Assembly: GCF_006716885.1 (NCBI RefSeq)
Contig: NZ_VFPU01000001.1
Location: 992,001 to 1,056,000 of the forward strand
Source: Ornithinimicrobium humiphilum
GTDB lineage: Bacteria; Actinomycetota; Actinomycetes; Actinomycetales; Dermatophilaceae
Reading direction: 5' to 3'
Length of the DNA stretch: 64,000 nucleotides
Positions 34,134 through 41,749 of this stretch are shown piece after piece (position 1 is the first letter of the stretch; each line of letters starts with the position of its first letter). The translations under genes and the position numbers were made by a program. Under the pieces are notes generated by a model, which ran no database searches, was not told the DNA's origin, and saw only the letters and a program-made list of their open reading frames with translations.

Positions 34134-34154
34134 CCGCCGGCCGGTAGCCGGTCA
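34131..34154. terminator. Imperfect hairpin between convergent genes
   Basis: TGACCG and CGGTCA, with GCCGG/CCGGC inside, bracket the 18-base gap; each arm overlaps one of the two stop codons. Confidence 0.4.
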
Positions 34155-34601
34155 GTCGTGCGACGCCCGCTCGCGCATCGCCTGCAGCTCCTCGTCGAGG
34201 AAGCGACCGAGGAGCGCGACCTTCTGGTCGACATACCCGAGCCGCTCGTAGAAGTCGACGACGGCCGTGTTGTCCGCCCGCACCATGAGCTGCACCTTGG
34301 GTGCGCCCTGCTCGCGCAGCCACGACTCGGCCGCCTCCATCAGCGCCCGCCCGAGGCCGGCCCCGCGCGAGCCGGGGTCGACCGCCAGGTAGTAGACCCA
34401 GCCGCGGTGGCCGTCGTGGCCCGCCATGACCGTTCCCACCAGCCGGCCGTCGTCCACCGCCGCGAGCACCGTCGAGGACGGGCCGTCAAGAGCGCGCGCA
34501 AGGTCGGCGGCGGGGTCGTTCCACGGGCGGGTCAGGCCGCAGTCGTGCCACAGCCGGACGGCCGCCTGCTCCAGCTCGGAGGGGAGACGCGAGATGTCCA
34601 T
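34152..34601 (-). CDS. GNAT acetyltransferase (YpeA-like)
   Basis: 149 residues. LWHDCGLTRPWNDPAADL at the start, then GTVMAGHDGHRGWVYYLAVDP, the CoA loop GSRGAGLGRALM, and YERLGY match the YpeA-type acetyltransferase pattern. The substrate is unknown. The gene is followed by the convergent lipoprotein gene and preceded by the OsmC-family gene on the same strand (25-base gap), so the two may be co-transcribed. Confidence 0.85.
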   Translation of the reverse strand: MDISRLPSELEQAAVRLWHDCGLTRPWNDPAADLARALDGPSSTVLAAVDDGRLVGTVMAGHDGHRGWVYYLAVDPGSRGAGLGRALMEAAESWLREQGAPKVQLMVRADNTAVVDFYERLGYVDQKVALLGRFLDEELQAMRERASHD

Positions 34602-34626
34602 GCGGGCATCCTCTCGCGCGGAAGCC

Positions 34627-35016
34627 TCAGCCCATCCTCGTCACGGTGGTCCCCGCGCGGAGCGCCCTCGGGATCTCGGCGACCTCGTGGAGCACGGCGA
34701 GCAGGCGGGCGTGCTCCTCGGGCGTGGCGTCGGAGTCGAGCGTGATCCGGTAGCGGATGCCGGTCGAGCGCCACTCGGCGTCGAAGCCGCCGTCCACCGC
34801 CACCTCGACCCCGTCCAGGTGGAAGCCCAGCCGCTCGGACTCGCGGTAGGCGTCGTTGAGCAGGCACAGGGCCACGGACAGGTGCAGCAGCTGCGCGCCG
34901 TTGGTCGCCGGCCCCGCGACGACCCCCTCCTCGGTCCAGGTATGCCGCAGCAGGACTCCCTCCGCGGCCCGCAGCGTGCCGGCCGTGGCGGTCACGGCGA
35001 AGACCGACCCGTCCAT
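34627..35016 (-). CDS. OsmC/Ohr-family protein
   Basis: 129 residues. TNGAQLLHLSVALCLLNDAY has the catalytic-type Cys on the central helix, and a first Cys-region equivalent is missing because the preceding motif has no Cys. It therefore resembles the OsmC-like branch rather than a canonical two-Cys Ohr. Members reduce organic hydroperoxides or bind acyl substrates. An OhrR-like regulator lies 1.2 kb away. The gene is divergent from the SNF2 helicase. Confidence 0.75.
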   Translation of the reverse strand: MDGSVFAVTATAGTLRAAEGVLLRHTWTEEGVVAGPATNGAQLLHLSVALCLLNDAYRESERLGFHLDGVEVAVDGGFDAEWRSTGIRYRITLDSDATPEEHARLLAVLHEVAEIPRALRAGTTVTRMG

Positions 35017-35307
35017 CGTGCGAATCTACGCCCGGCGCGGCAGCACGTACATACCCTCCGGAGCGCGTGGTCGGCGGACGCGCCGCCGTCGACACCCACG
35101 CACGGGGCCCGAGGAGGTACGCTGGACGGGACACTGCGGCTGAGCACGTCCGAGCGTTCGATCTGCGCAAGATCCGCTCGACCAGCCTGCGTCGTTCGAG
35201 CAGGGCACCAGCCCTCGGGGCTGCTGACCGGCTGTCGCCCGTCTCTCCGGGCGTCGCCCGCTCGACCTCGGCGCACACGCATGACCGATCGCTCCGAGGA
35301 GGAGTAC

Positions 35308-37509
35308 GTGGCTCGACGAGCCCCGCGTCACAACGACGCATCCCCGCGCCAGAACGGCGCCGGCACCCGCCAGAAGAGCGGCGGCAACCGCGCGCGCCAG
35401 AACGGTGCCTCGCGCACCTCGCGCCGACCGCGCCACGACAACGAGGGCGTCATCCCGGTGCTGGCCCGGGTCACCCGCGAGCTCGAGTCGGCCGTGCAGC
35501 GCGGCAAGGTCACCTCGTCGACGAAGGCGAAGTTCCAGGCCGTGGCGCTGCTCGTGCGCGAGGAGCGCGCCCGCATCAAGGGCGACGCCGGCACGTCCGA
35601 GGCCAAGCGGGCCGAGGAGCTCAAGCGCCTCGACGGCATCGCCACCATCCTGGCCACCACCGCCGTCCGCGAGAGCGGGCTGCTCGCCCTGCTGGCCGAC
35701 GAGGCCGTGGTCACCGACCGGGCGCGCGAGATGCGCCGCGAGCTGCTCGAGCAGGCCGGTCTGGAGGTGCCCGAGGAGCCCGAGGCCCCGGTCGAGGAGC
35801 CGGAGCCGGCCGAGCTGGCCGCGGCCGCCCGCCGCGTCGTGCCCCAGTCGGTGATCTCCCGCCAGCTGGCCAACCCCTTCCTGCCGCCGGACTTCTCCGC
35901 CGTGCCCAAGAAGAAGGCCAAGCCCCGCCGCCTCGCCGGCTGGGAGCTCATCGAGCCGTTGCTGCGCTCCTTCGAGAGCGGCGGGGGTATGGCGTGCATG
36001 GACCTGCCCGAGCCCGGCGTCGCCCGCTTCCTGGGCGGCCGCGAGCTCATGCCCCACCAGGCCAGCCTCATCGCCGCCGCGGCGGAGGGCCACCGCACCT
36101 TCCTGCTCGCCGACGAGCCCGGCCTGGGCAAGACCGCGCAGGCGCTGCTCGCCGCCGAGGCGGCCGACGCCTACCCCCTGCTCGTGGTGGTGCCCAACGT
36201 CGTGAAGATGAACTGGGCCCGCGAGGCCGAGCTGTGGACCCCGAGCCACCCGGTGACGGTGGTCCACGGCGACGGCGACACCATCGACGGCTTCGCCGAC
36301 ATCATCGTCGTCAATTACGAGGTGCTGGACCGGCACGTCGGCTGGCTCGGCCAGCTCGGGCTGCGCGGCATCGTCGTCGACGAGGCGCACTACATCAAGA
36401 ACCCGCGCTCGCAGCGCTCCCAGAACGTCCTGGAGCTTTCGCGGCGGGTCCGCGAGCGCCGGGCCGACCCGCTGCTCATGGCCCTCACCGGCACGCCGCT
36501 CATCAACGACATCGAGGACTTCACCGCGATCTGGCAGTTCCTCGGCTGGATCGACGAGACCCGGCCGCTCGGCGACCTCATGGAGGCGCTGGAGGACATC
36601 GGCCTGACCCCGGCCGACCGCGGCTTCGCCTCGGCGGCCCGTGAGGCCGTCATCGACCAGGGCATCGTCCGGCGCCGCAAGGTCGACGTGGCGGCCGACC
36701 TGCCCGCGCGTCGCGTCGCCGACGTGCCCGTCGAGCTCGACGGCGAGGCGGGACGCTCCGTCCGGGCCGCCGAGCAGCGGCTCGCGCGCCGGCTGCTGGC
36801 CCGCTACGACGCGGCCCTGGAGGCCCGTCACCCGGGCGGCCTGCCGTTCGGCATCGACCACGACGTCGTGCGCCAGGTGGCCGCGGCGGAGCGGTCGGCC
36901 AAGGCCACCAAGTCCGACGAGAACGTCTTCACGATGATGCGGCACATCGGCCAGGCCAAGGCCGGGCTGGCGGCCGACTACGCCGCCCAGCTGGCGCGCA
37001 ACGCCGGCAAGGTCGTCTTCTTCGCCAAGCACATCGACGTCATGGACGCCGCCGAGGAGACCTTCGCCAAGCGCGGCCTGCGCTACGCCTCGATCCGCGG
37101 CGACCAGACCGCCACGGCGCGCCAGAAGCAGATCGACGCCTTCACCAACGACCCCGACGTCGCCGTGATCGTCTGCTCGCTGACGGCCGCCGGGGTCGGG
37201 GTCAACCTCCAGGTCGCCTCCAACCTGGTGCTCGCCGAGCTGTCGTGGACCGACGCCGAGCAGACCCAGGCGATCGACCGCGTCCACCGCATCGGCCAGG
37301 ACCAGCCGGTCACGGCCTGGCGCATCATCGCGGCGCAGACGCTCGACACCCGCATCGCCGAGCTCATCGGCAGCAAGGCCGGGCTGGCGGCGCGGGCGCT
37401 CGACGGGGCGGAGCCGGAGGAGACCGAGGCCGAGGACGTGCAGCTCGAGGCGCTCGTCACTCTCCTCGAGCAGGCGCTGGAGGAGCGGGTGGGAGCCGCG
37501 GCGTCCTGA
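35308..37509 (+). CDS. SNF2-type DEAD/DEAH-box helicase
   Basis: 733 residues from a GTG with AGGAGG five bases upstream; this decides the start over the ATG at 35281. A basic disordered start (~50 residues, Arg/Asn/Gln/Gly) and a helical region are followed by the motor: Walker A DEPGLGKTAQ (~273), VVPNVVKMNW, the DEAH motif VVDEAHYIKN, LTGTPLIND, then second-half motifs ASIRGDQT, SLTAAGVGVNLQVAS and QAIDRVHRIGQ. It is a DNA translocase of unknown process, possibly repair or transcription remodelling. A palindrome overlaps its stop codon. Confidence 0.88.
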   Translation: MARRAPRHNDASPRQNGAGTRQKSGGNRARQNGASRTSRRPRHDNEGVIPVLARVTRELESAVQRGKVTSSTKAKFQAVALLVREERARIKGDAGTSEAKRAEELKRLDGIATILATTAVRESGLLALLADEAVVTDRAREMRRELLEQAGLEVPEEPEAPVEEPEPAELAAAARRVVPQSVISRQLANPFLPPDFSAVPKKKAKPRRLAGWELIEPLLRSFESGGGMACMDLPEPGVARFLGGRELMPHQASLIAAAAEGHRTFLLADEPGLGKTAQALLAAEAADAYPLLVVVPNVVKMNWAREAELWTPSHPVTVVHGDGDTIDGFADIIVVNYEVLDRHVGWLGQLGLRGIVVDEAHYIKNPRSQRSQNVLELSRRVRERRADPLLMALTGTPLINDIEDFTAIWQFLGWIDETRPLGDLMEALEDIGLTPADRGFASAAREAVIDQGIVRRRKVDVAADLPARRVADVPVELDGEAGRSVRAAEQRLARRLLARYDAALEARHPGGLPFGIDHDVVRQVAAAERSAKATKSDENVFTMMRHIGQAKAGLAADYAAQLARNAGKVVFFAKHIDVMDAAEETFAKRGLRYASIRGDQTATARQKQIDAFTNDPDVAVIVCSLTAAGVGVNLQVASNLVLAELSWTDAEQTQAIDRVHRIGQDQPVTAWRIIAAQTLDTRIAELIGSKAGLAARALDGAEPEETEAEDVQLEALVTLLEQALEERVGAAAS

Positions 37510-37519
37510 CAGGACGCCG
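37499..37519. terminator. Palindrome overlapping the helicase stop
   Basis: CGGCGTCCTG-A-CAGGACGCCG is a perfect 21-base dyad covering the last codon and the TGA. It sits between convergent genes, so it may stop transcription in both directions. Confidence 0.55.
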
Positions 37520-37537
37520 GCTCCCGGCCGGGCCGGT

Positions 37538-37759
37538 CTAGAGCTTCTCGAGCTTGGAGAACGGGCTGACGATGCGGGCCTTCTGGCCACCGAAGTCGAC
37601 GGTCACCGCTTCGCGCTCCTTGTTGACCACCCGGCCGAGGCCGTAGGTCTGGTGGGAGACGCGGTCGTTGAGCTGGTAGTCCACGATCTCGACCTCGGCG
37701 GGCCGGGCGAAGGGACTCGACGCGAGGTGACGTCGCTGGGGTCTGGACGAGGTAGTCAT
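37538..37759 (-). CDS. Stand-alone UvrD/PcrA C-terminal-domain-like protein (73 aa)
   Basis: After a basic start (MTTSSRPQRRHLASS) the protein has DYQLNDRVSHQTYGLGRVV, then VTVDFGGQKARIVSPFSKLEKL. This is the pattern of the Tudor-like tail of UvrD/PcrA helicases (GDRV.H..YG.G.V...V.V.FG...L.KL), which contacts RNA polymerase. Here it exists without the motor domains. It is convergent with the SNF2 helicase gene. A transcription-associated role is inferred from the fold. Confidence 0.75.
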   Translation of the reverse strand: MTTSSRPQRRHLASSPFARPAEVEIVDYQLNDRVSHQTYGLGRVVNKEREAVTVDFGGQKARIVSPFSKLEKL

Positions 37760-37881
37760 CAGGGCCAGTATGCGCTGTGCCCGGGCCGGTCCCGTAGCCG
37801 CGCAGGTCGGAGTGGCCCTGGGGCCGCCGGCGACGGAGACTTCCGGGGAGGCGCGGACCGCCCACGACCGACGGAGACGAC

Positions 37882-38454
37882 ATGAGCGACGACGTGCCGG
37901 AGGGCACGCACCGGACCACGGTGGACTGGCTGGGGGAGCCCGTCCTCACGCTCGCGCACGTCTGGCCGGCCGGCCGACCCCGGGCCGCCGTCGTCGGGCT
38001 GCACCCGACCGACCGGAGCGTCGAGGCGGGGCACCACCACCAGGGTGGGCTCGCCCGGCGCCAGCTCGCCCGCCTCGCCGAGGCAGGGCTCCTCGACCCG
38101 CCCGCACCGGGACGGACAGACCACGAGGAGGCAGCGCTCGCCGCCGGCGTCGGGCTGGTCGATCTCGTCCGACGCCCGACCTGCCACGAGAAGCACCTGT
38201 CACGCCGCGAGCTCGACCACGGCCGCGCCGCCCTGCTCGCCGAGCTCGAGGCCCGGGACGTGCCGCTCCTGGTCTGCCTCTTCAGACGACCGGTCGAGAT
38301 CCTGCTCGGCGACCCCGGGCGGCCCGGCCTGCAGGAACGTACGACGTCCTGGGGCGCCCGCCTCTTCCGCATGCCCGGACCCTTCGCCTCCGCGCCCGAG
38401 GCACGGCTCGTCATGGAGGAGCTGAGCGACGAGCTCGGCGCGCAGCGTCGCTAG
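37882..38454 (+). CDS. Uracil-DNA-glycosylase-superfamily-like protein
   Basis: 190 residues; GGAG precedes the ATG. AAVVGLHPTDRSVEAGHHHQG resembles the first motif of mismatch-specific UDG-type enzymes (GxNPG.S...GH.), with His and Thr replacing the usual Asn-Pro-Gly. VDLVRRPTCHEKHLSRREL matches the later segment, and LFRMPGPFASAP holds the position of the HPSP/N-type leucine-loop motif. It is probably a base-excision-type fold; the changed active-site residues make the substrate and even activity uncertain. Confidence 0.6.
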   Translation: MSDDVPEGTHRTTVDWLGEPVLTLAHVWPAGRPRAAVVGLHPTDRSVEAGHHHQGGLARRQLARLAEAGLLDPPAPGRTDHEEAALAAGVGLVDLVRRPTCHEKHLSRRELDHGRAALLAELEARDVPLLVCLFRRPVEILLGDPGRPGLQERTTSWGARLFRMPGPFASAPEARLVMEELSDELGAQRR

Positions 38455-38527
38455 GCCGCCGTCAGCGCAGGAGGAGGTCCTGCCACCACATCACGTCGTC
38501 TCCCTGCTCGCCGGCCTCGCCCGCCAC

Positions 38528-38533
38528 TAGATT
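38528..38533 (+). promoter_or_regulatory. -10 box (TAGATT) of the MBL-fold gene
   Basis: TAGATT lies 7 bases before the ATG at 38541, leaderless layout. Confidence 0.55.
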
Positions 38534-38540
38534 GGCACGC

Positions 38541-39374
38541 ATGACGATCCAGGGCGAGGAGGACGGGTGGCGGATCTGCGCCACCTGCGGCGTGGAGAAC
38601 GACACCGACGAGCAGACCTGCGCGATCTGCGACGACGACCGGCAGTACCTCCCGCCCGGCGGCCAGCGCTGGACCAGCCTCGCCGGACGGGCCGCCGAGG
38701 GCTGCCACGTCGAGATCACCGAGCTGGAGCCCGACCTCTACGCGCTGCACGCCAGCCCCAAGGCCGACATCGGGCAGACCGCGTTGCTCGTGCGCACGCC
38801 CGGCGGCAACCTGCTCTGGGAGGTGCCGGGCCATCTCGACGACGCCGGGGTCGAGGCCGTCGCCGAGCTCGGCGGGGTCGCGGCGATCATGGCCAGCCAC
38901 CCCCACATGTACGGCCTCCAGCTGGAGTGGGCCCGGGCCTTCGGTGCCGTGGTCCACGTCGCCGAGGCGGACCGGCGGTGGGTGCGTCGCGAGGGTCCGG
39001 AGATCTCCGCCTGGACCGAGCCCTTCGAGGTGCTGCCGGGGATCCGCGCCGTCCAGACCGGCGGCCACTTCCCGGGCAGCACGGTCGCGCTGTGGGAGGC
39101 CGGCGCCGAGGGGCGGGGGGTGCTGCTCTCCGGCGACACCTGCAAGGCCGTGCCCGACACCGGCTGGGTGAGCTTCATGCGGTCCTTCCCCAACCTCATA
39201 CCCCTGTCGCCGGCGGTGGTGGAGCGGGTCTCGGGCGCGATCACCGCGCTGTCCTTCGACCGGCTCTACGACAACTTCGGCCTGCAGGTCCCGAGCGGTG
39301 CGCGCGAGGCGGTGGTCCGCTCGACCGAGCGCTACGTCGCCTGGGTGAGAGGTGACTTCGACTCCCTCACCTGA
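38541..39374 (+). CDS. Metallo-beta-lactamase-fold hydrolase with N-terminal zinc ribbon
   Basis: 277 residues. The first ~35 residues hold CATCGVEN and CAICDDD, a four-Cys zinc ribbon. The MBL domain follows: ASHPHMYG in place of the usual HxHxDH, TGGHFPGSTVALW carrying the third His, LLSGDTC with the bridging Asp, and a late SFDRLYDNFG. The degenerate first metal motif (His-Pro-His) suggests a modified active site. It is cytoplasmic, since no signal peptide is seen. It is followed at 20 bases by a VOC gene on the same strand, probably an operon or a nested promoter. Confidence 0.8.
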   Translation: MTIQGEEDGWRICATCGVENDTDEQTCAICDDDRQYLPPGGQRWTSLAGRAAEGCHVEITELEPDLYALHASPKADIGQTALLVRTPGGNLLWEVPGHLDDAGVEAVAELGGVAAIMASHPHMYGLQLEWARAFGAVVHVAEADRRWVRREGPEISAWTEPFEVLPGIRAVQTGGHFPGSTVALWEAGAEGRGVLLSGDTCKAVPDTGWVSFMRSFPNLIPLSPAVVERVSGAITALSFDRLYDNFGLQVPSGAREAVVRSTERYVAWVRGDFDSLT

Positions 39375-39382
39375 CGCGGCGA

Positions 39383-39388
39383 TAGCGT
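39383..39388 (+). promoter_or_regulatory. -10 box (TAGCGT) of the double VOC gene
   Basis: TAGCGT lies 6 bases before the ATG at 39395. Confidence 0.5.
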
Positions 39389-39394
39389 CGGGGC

Positions 39395-40129
39395 ATGCGG
39401 CTGGAGAACATCGTCATGCAGGCCCGGGACCCGATCGCGACGGGCCGGTTCTGGTCGGCCGCACTGGGACTCGTCGACGGGCGGCCCGCCACGGAGGGCG
39501 ACTACGAGGGCCGGCTCGTCCTCGAGGACGGCTTCTGGATCGACCTGTGCATCGAGCCGGTCCCCGACCCGCCGCCGCCCGGCTGGCGGCTCCACCTCGA
39601 CCTCTCCGCCGAGGGCGACCACGAGGGGCTCGTCGAGCGGCTGCTCGGGCTGGGCGCGACGACGATCGACATCGGCCAGGGCAACCCGCCGTGGGAGGTG
39701 ATGGCCGACCCCGACGGCAACCCGTTCTGCGTGATGGAGGAGCGGTCGGTCTACGTCGGCACCGGGCCGATCGCGGCGCTGCCGCTGGACAGCGCCGACC
39801 CCGAGCGGGACGGGGTCCTGTATGCCGCACTCACCGGCTGGGTGCCCGTGACCGGTCTGGCGCCGGTCACCCTGCGACACCCCAGCCTGCGCGGCCCGCT
39901 GCTCGAGCTCTGCCCCGAGCCGGAGCCGAAGATCCGGCAGAACCGCACCCACCTCGACGTGCGCCCGGAGGCCGGCGGCCCCGGCCAGCAGGAGCTGGTC
40001 GAGCTGGCGCTGACGATGGGAGCCACGCCGGCCGACGAGCCGTGGGCGCAGGGCCACCCGTGGGTCGTGATGCGCGACGTCTCGGGCAACGAGTTCTGCG
40101 TGCTGGCCGACGGGCAGCCGCCCGCCTGA
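39395..40129 (+). CDS. Double VOC-domain (glyoxalase-like) protein
   Basis: 244 residues with two VOC units. The first starts LENIVMQARDPIATGRFWSAALG and ends EVMADPDGNPFCVME; the second runs from ~130 and ends WVVMRDVSGNEFCVLAD. Both resemble the PF18029-type VOC proteins common in actinomycetes. The reaction is unknown. It ends 12 bases before the convergent thioesterase gene. Confidence 0.85.
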   Translation: MRLENIVMQARDPIATGRFWSAALGLVDGRPATEGDYEGRLVLEDGFWIDLCIEPVPDPPPPGWRLHLDLSAEGDHEGLVERLLGLGATTIDIGQGNPPWEVMADPDGNPFCVMEERSVYVGTGPIAALPLDSADPERDGVLYAALTGWVPVTGLAPVTLRHPSLRGPLLELCPEPEPKIRQNRTHLDVRPEAGGPGQQELVELALTMGATPADEPWAQGHPWVVMRDVSGNEFCVLADGQPPA

Positions 40130-40141
40130 GCGGGGGCGGGC

Positions 40142-41095
40142 TCAGCCCTTGAGCCGGACCATGCCCTCCTGGGCGACGGTGGCCGCGAGCGAGCCGTCGG
40201 AGGCGAACATGTGGCCCAGCCCCAGGCCGCGCCCGGAGCGGGCCGACGGCGAGGACTGGGTGTAGAGCAGCCACTGGTCGGCACGGACCGGGCGGTGGAA
40301 CCACATCGCGTGGTCGAGGCTGGCCGGTCGCAGCCGCGGGTCGCCCCAGCCGATGCCGTGGTGGCGCAGGATCGGCTCGAGCAGCACATAGTCCGAGGCG
40401 TAGGCCAGGACCGCGGCGTGGAGCAGGTCGTCGTCGGGCAGCTGGCGCTCGACCCGCAGCCAGACCGACTGCTCGGCCCGGCCAGGCTCGGACGGGCCCA
40501 GCAGGAGCGGTGCGGTGTGCCGCAGCTCGATGGCGTTGCGGTGGGCGCGGTGCCGGGCGGCCGGGTGGTCGATCTTGGCGAGGATCTCGCGGTCGGGGCG
40601 CAGCGTCTCGGGGTCCGGCGCCTCGGGCATCGGCAGGTCGTGCTCGAGCCCCTCGGCCGGCTCCTGGAAGGAGGCGGTCAGGGAGAGCAGGATGCGGCCC
40701 TCCTGGAGGGCGTGGACGCGGCGGGCCGAGAAGCTGCGGCCGTCGCGCATGCGCTCGACGACGAAGCGGATCGGCTTCTTGTCGTCGCCCGGCCGCAGGA
40801 AGTAGGCGTGCATCGAGTGGATGAACCGGGGCTGCGGCTCGGCGTCCGTGCCGTCCTCGACGGGGCTGACGGTGCGGCCCGCCGCCATCACGGCCTGCGC
40901 GAGCACCTGGCCGCCGAAGACGCGCCCGTGGGGCTGCGGCTGGCTGCGCCCGAGGAAGACGTCGCCCTCGGAGGCACCCAGGTCGGCCGACGAGCCGTCG
41001 GGGACGACGGCCCGGATGGTCGTGGAGCCCTCCCAGGTCAGGTCCAGGACGTCGAGGAGGTCGTCGATCGGGTCGGTCAGGGATCCGTCGGTCAC
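40142..41095 (-). CDS. tesB: Acyl-CoA thioesterase II
   Basis: 317 residues, double hot-dog fold. RVFGGQVLAQAVMAA and HSMHAYFLRPGD lie in the first half, and ASLDHAMWFHRP with the catalytic Asp and SGRGLGLGHMFASDGSLAATVAQEGMVR in the second, are the TesB signatures. It hydrolyses acyl-CoA to free fatty acid and CoA in the cytoplasm. The GTG start lies 6 bases after TAGGCT. It sits next to the lutABC genes on the same strand; a functional link is not obvious. Confidence 0.93.
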   Translation of the reverse strand: MTDGSLTDPIDDLLDVLDLTWEGSTTIRAVVPDGSSADLGASEGDVFLGRSQPQPHGRVFGGQVLAQAVMAAGRTVSPVEDGTDAEPQPRFIHSMHAYFLRPGDDKKPIRFVVERMRDGRSFSARRVHALQEGRILLSLTASFQEPAEGLEHDLPMPEAPDPETLRPDREILAKIDHPAARHRAHRNAIELRHTAPLLLGPSEPGRAEQSVWLRVERQLPDDDLLHAAVLAYASDYVLLEPILRHHGIGWGDPRLRPASLDHAMWFHRPVRADQWLLYTQSSPSARSGRGLGLGHMFASDGSLAATVAQEGMVRLKG

Positions 41096-41101
41096 GGCGC
41101 G

Positions 41102-41107
41102 AGCCTA
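41102..41107 (-). promoter_or_regulatory. -10 box (TAGGCT) of tesB
   Basis: TAGGCT on the minus strand is 6 bases before the GTG of tesB; it overlaps the last codons of lutC, so tesB can be transcribed on its own. Confidence 0.5.
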
Positions 41108-41749
41108 GTCCTCGTCGGCGACGATCACGACGTCCAGGGTGCGGGGCCCGTGGACGCCCTCGACCCGGTTGAGCTCGATGTCGCTCGTCGCGCTCGGGCC
41201 GCTGATCCACGTCAGCGGTCGGGTCGGGTCGAGGAGGGAGACGGCGTCGGGGACGTCGGCGACCACCTGCTCGACCCGGATCACGCACACGTGGTGGTCG
41301 GGCACGAGGGTGATGGCCCGGCGGCCCTGGTCGGGGGCGTGGTCGAGCACGATCGTGCCGGTCGAGGCGATGCCCACCCGCGCCGCGGTGACGACCGCGT
41401 CGACGGTGTCGAGCTCGGCGGGGGAGAGCGCCTCGTCCTCGCGGATCTCGACGTGCTCCAGCAGGGAGAGCCAGGAGCGGTCGAGCCCGGCCGGCACCAC
41501 GACCGACCTCGCCTCCGCGAGCACCTCCGCCACGGCCTCGGCCACCTCCTCGGGCGGCCGGACCACGACCCGGGCGCGGTAGTCCACGAGCGCCCCGACG
41601 AACTCGAGCATCAGCTCGGGGTCGAGGTCCGCCGTGGACACGGTCCGGGGCTGGGGCGGGATCTCGCGCGGCACCCCCGCCGCGATGTCGGCCGTCGCCG
41701 CGTCGATCCGGGCGAGGATCTCCTCGCGGGCGGCGTGGCGGTCGGTCAT
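41105..41749 (-). CDS. lutC: Lactate utilisation protein C
   Basis: 214 residues, LUD domain. AARVGIASTGTIVLDHAPDQGRRAITLVPDHHVCVI (in the middle) and SATSDIELNRVEGVHGPRTLDVVIV (end) are the family patterns. LutC is part of the LutABC complex that oxidises L-lactate to pyruvate. The ATG overlaps the lutB stop (ATGA). It is the last gene of the lutABC operon. Confidence 0.93.
   Translation of the reverse strand: MTDRHAAREEILARIDAATADIAAGVPREIPPQPRTVSTADLDPELMLEFVGALVDYRARVVVRPPEEVAEAVAEVLAEARSVVVPAGLDRSWLSLLEHVEIREDEALSPAELDTVDAVVTAARVGIASTGTIVLDHAPDQGRRAITLVPDHHVCVIRVEQVVADVPDAVSLLDPTRPLTWISGPSATSDIELNRVEGVHGPRTLDVVIVADED

Noticed and set aside
34426..35307. N-terminal extension of the SNF2 helicase upstream of 35308
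   Set aside because: It runs antisense to the GNAT and OsmC genes; a strong AGGAGG before the GTG at 35308 marks the real start.
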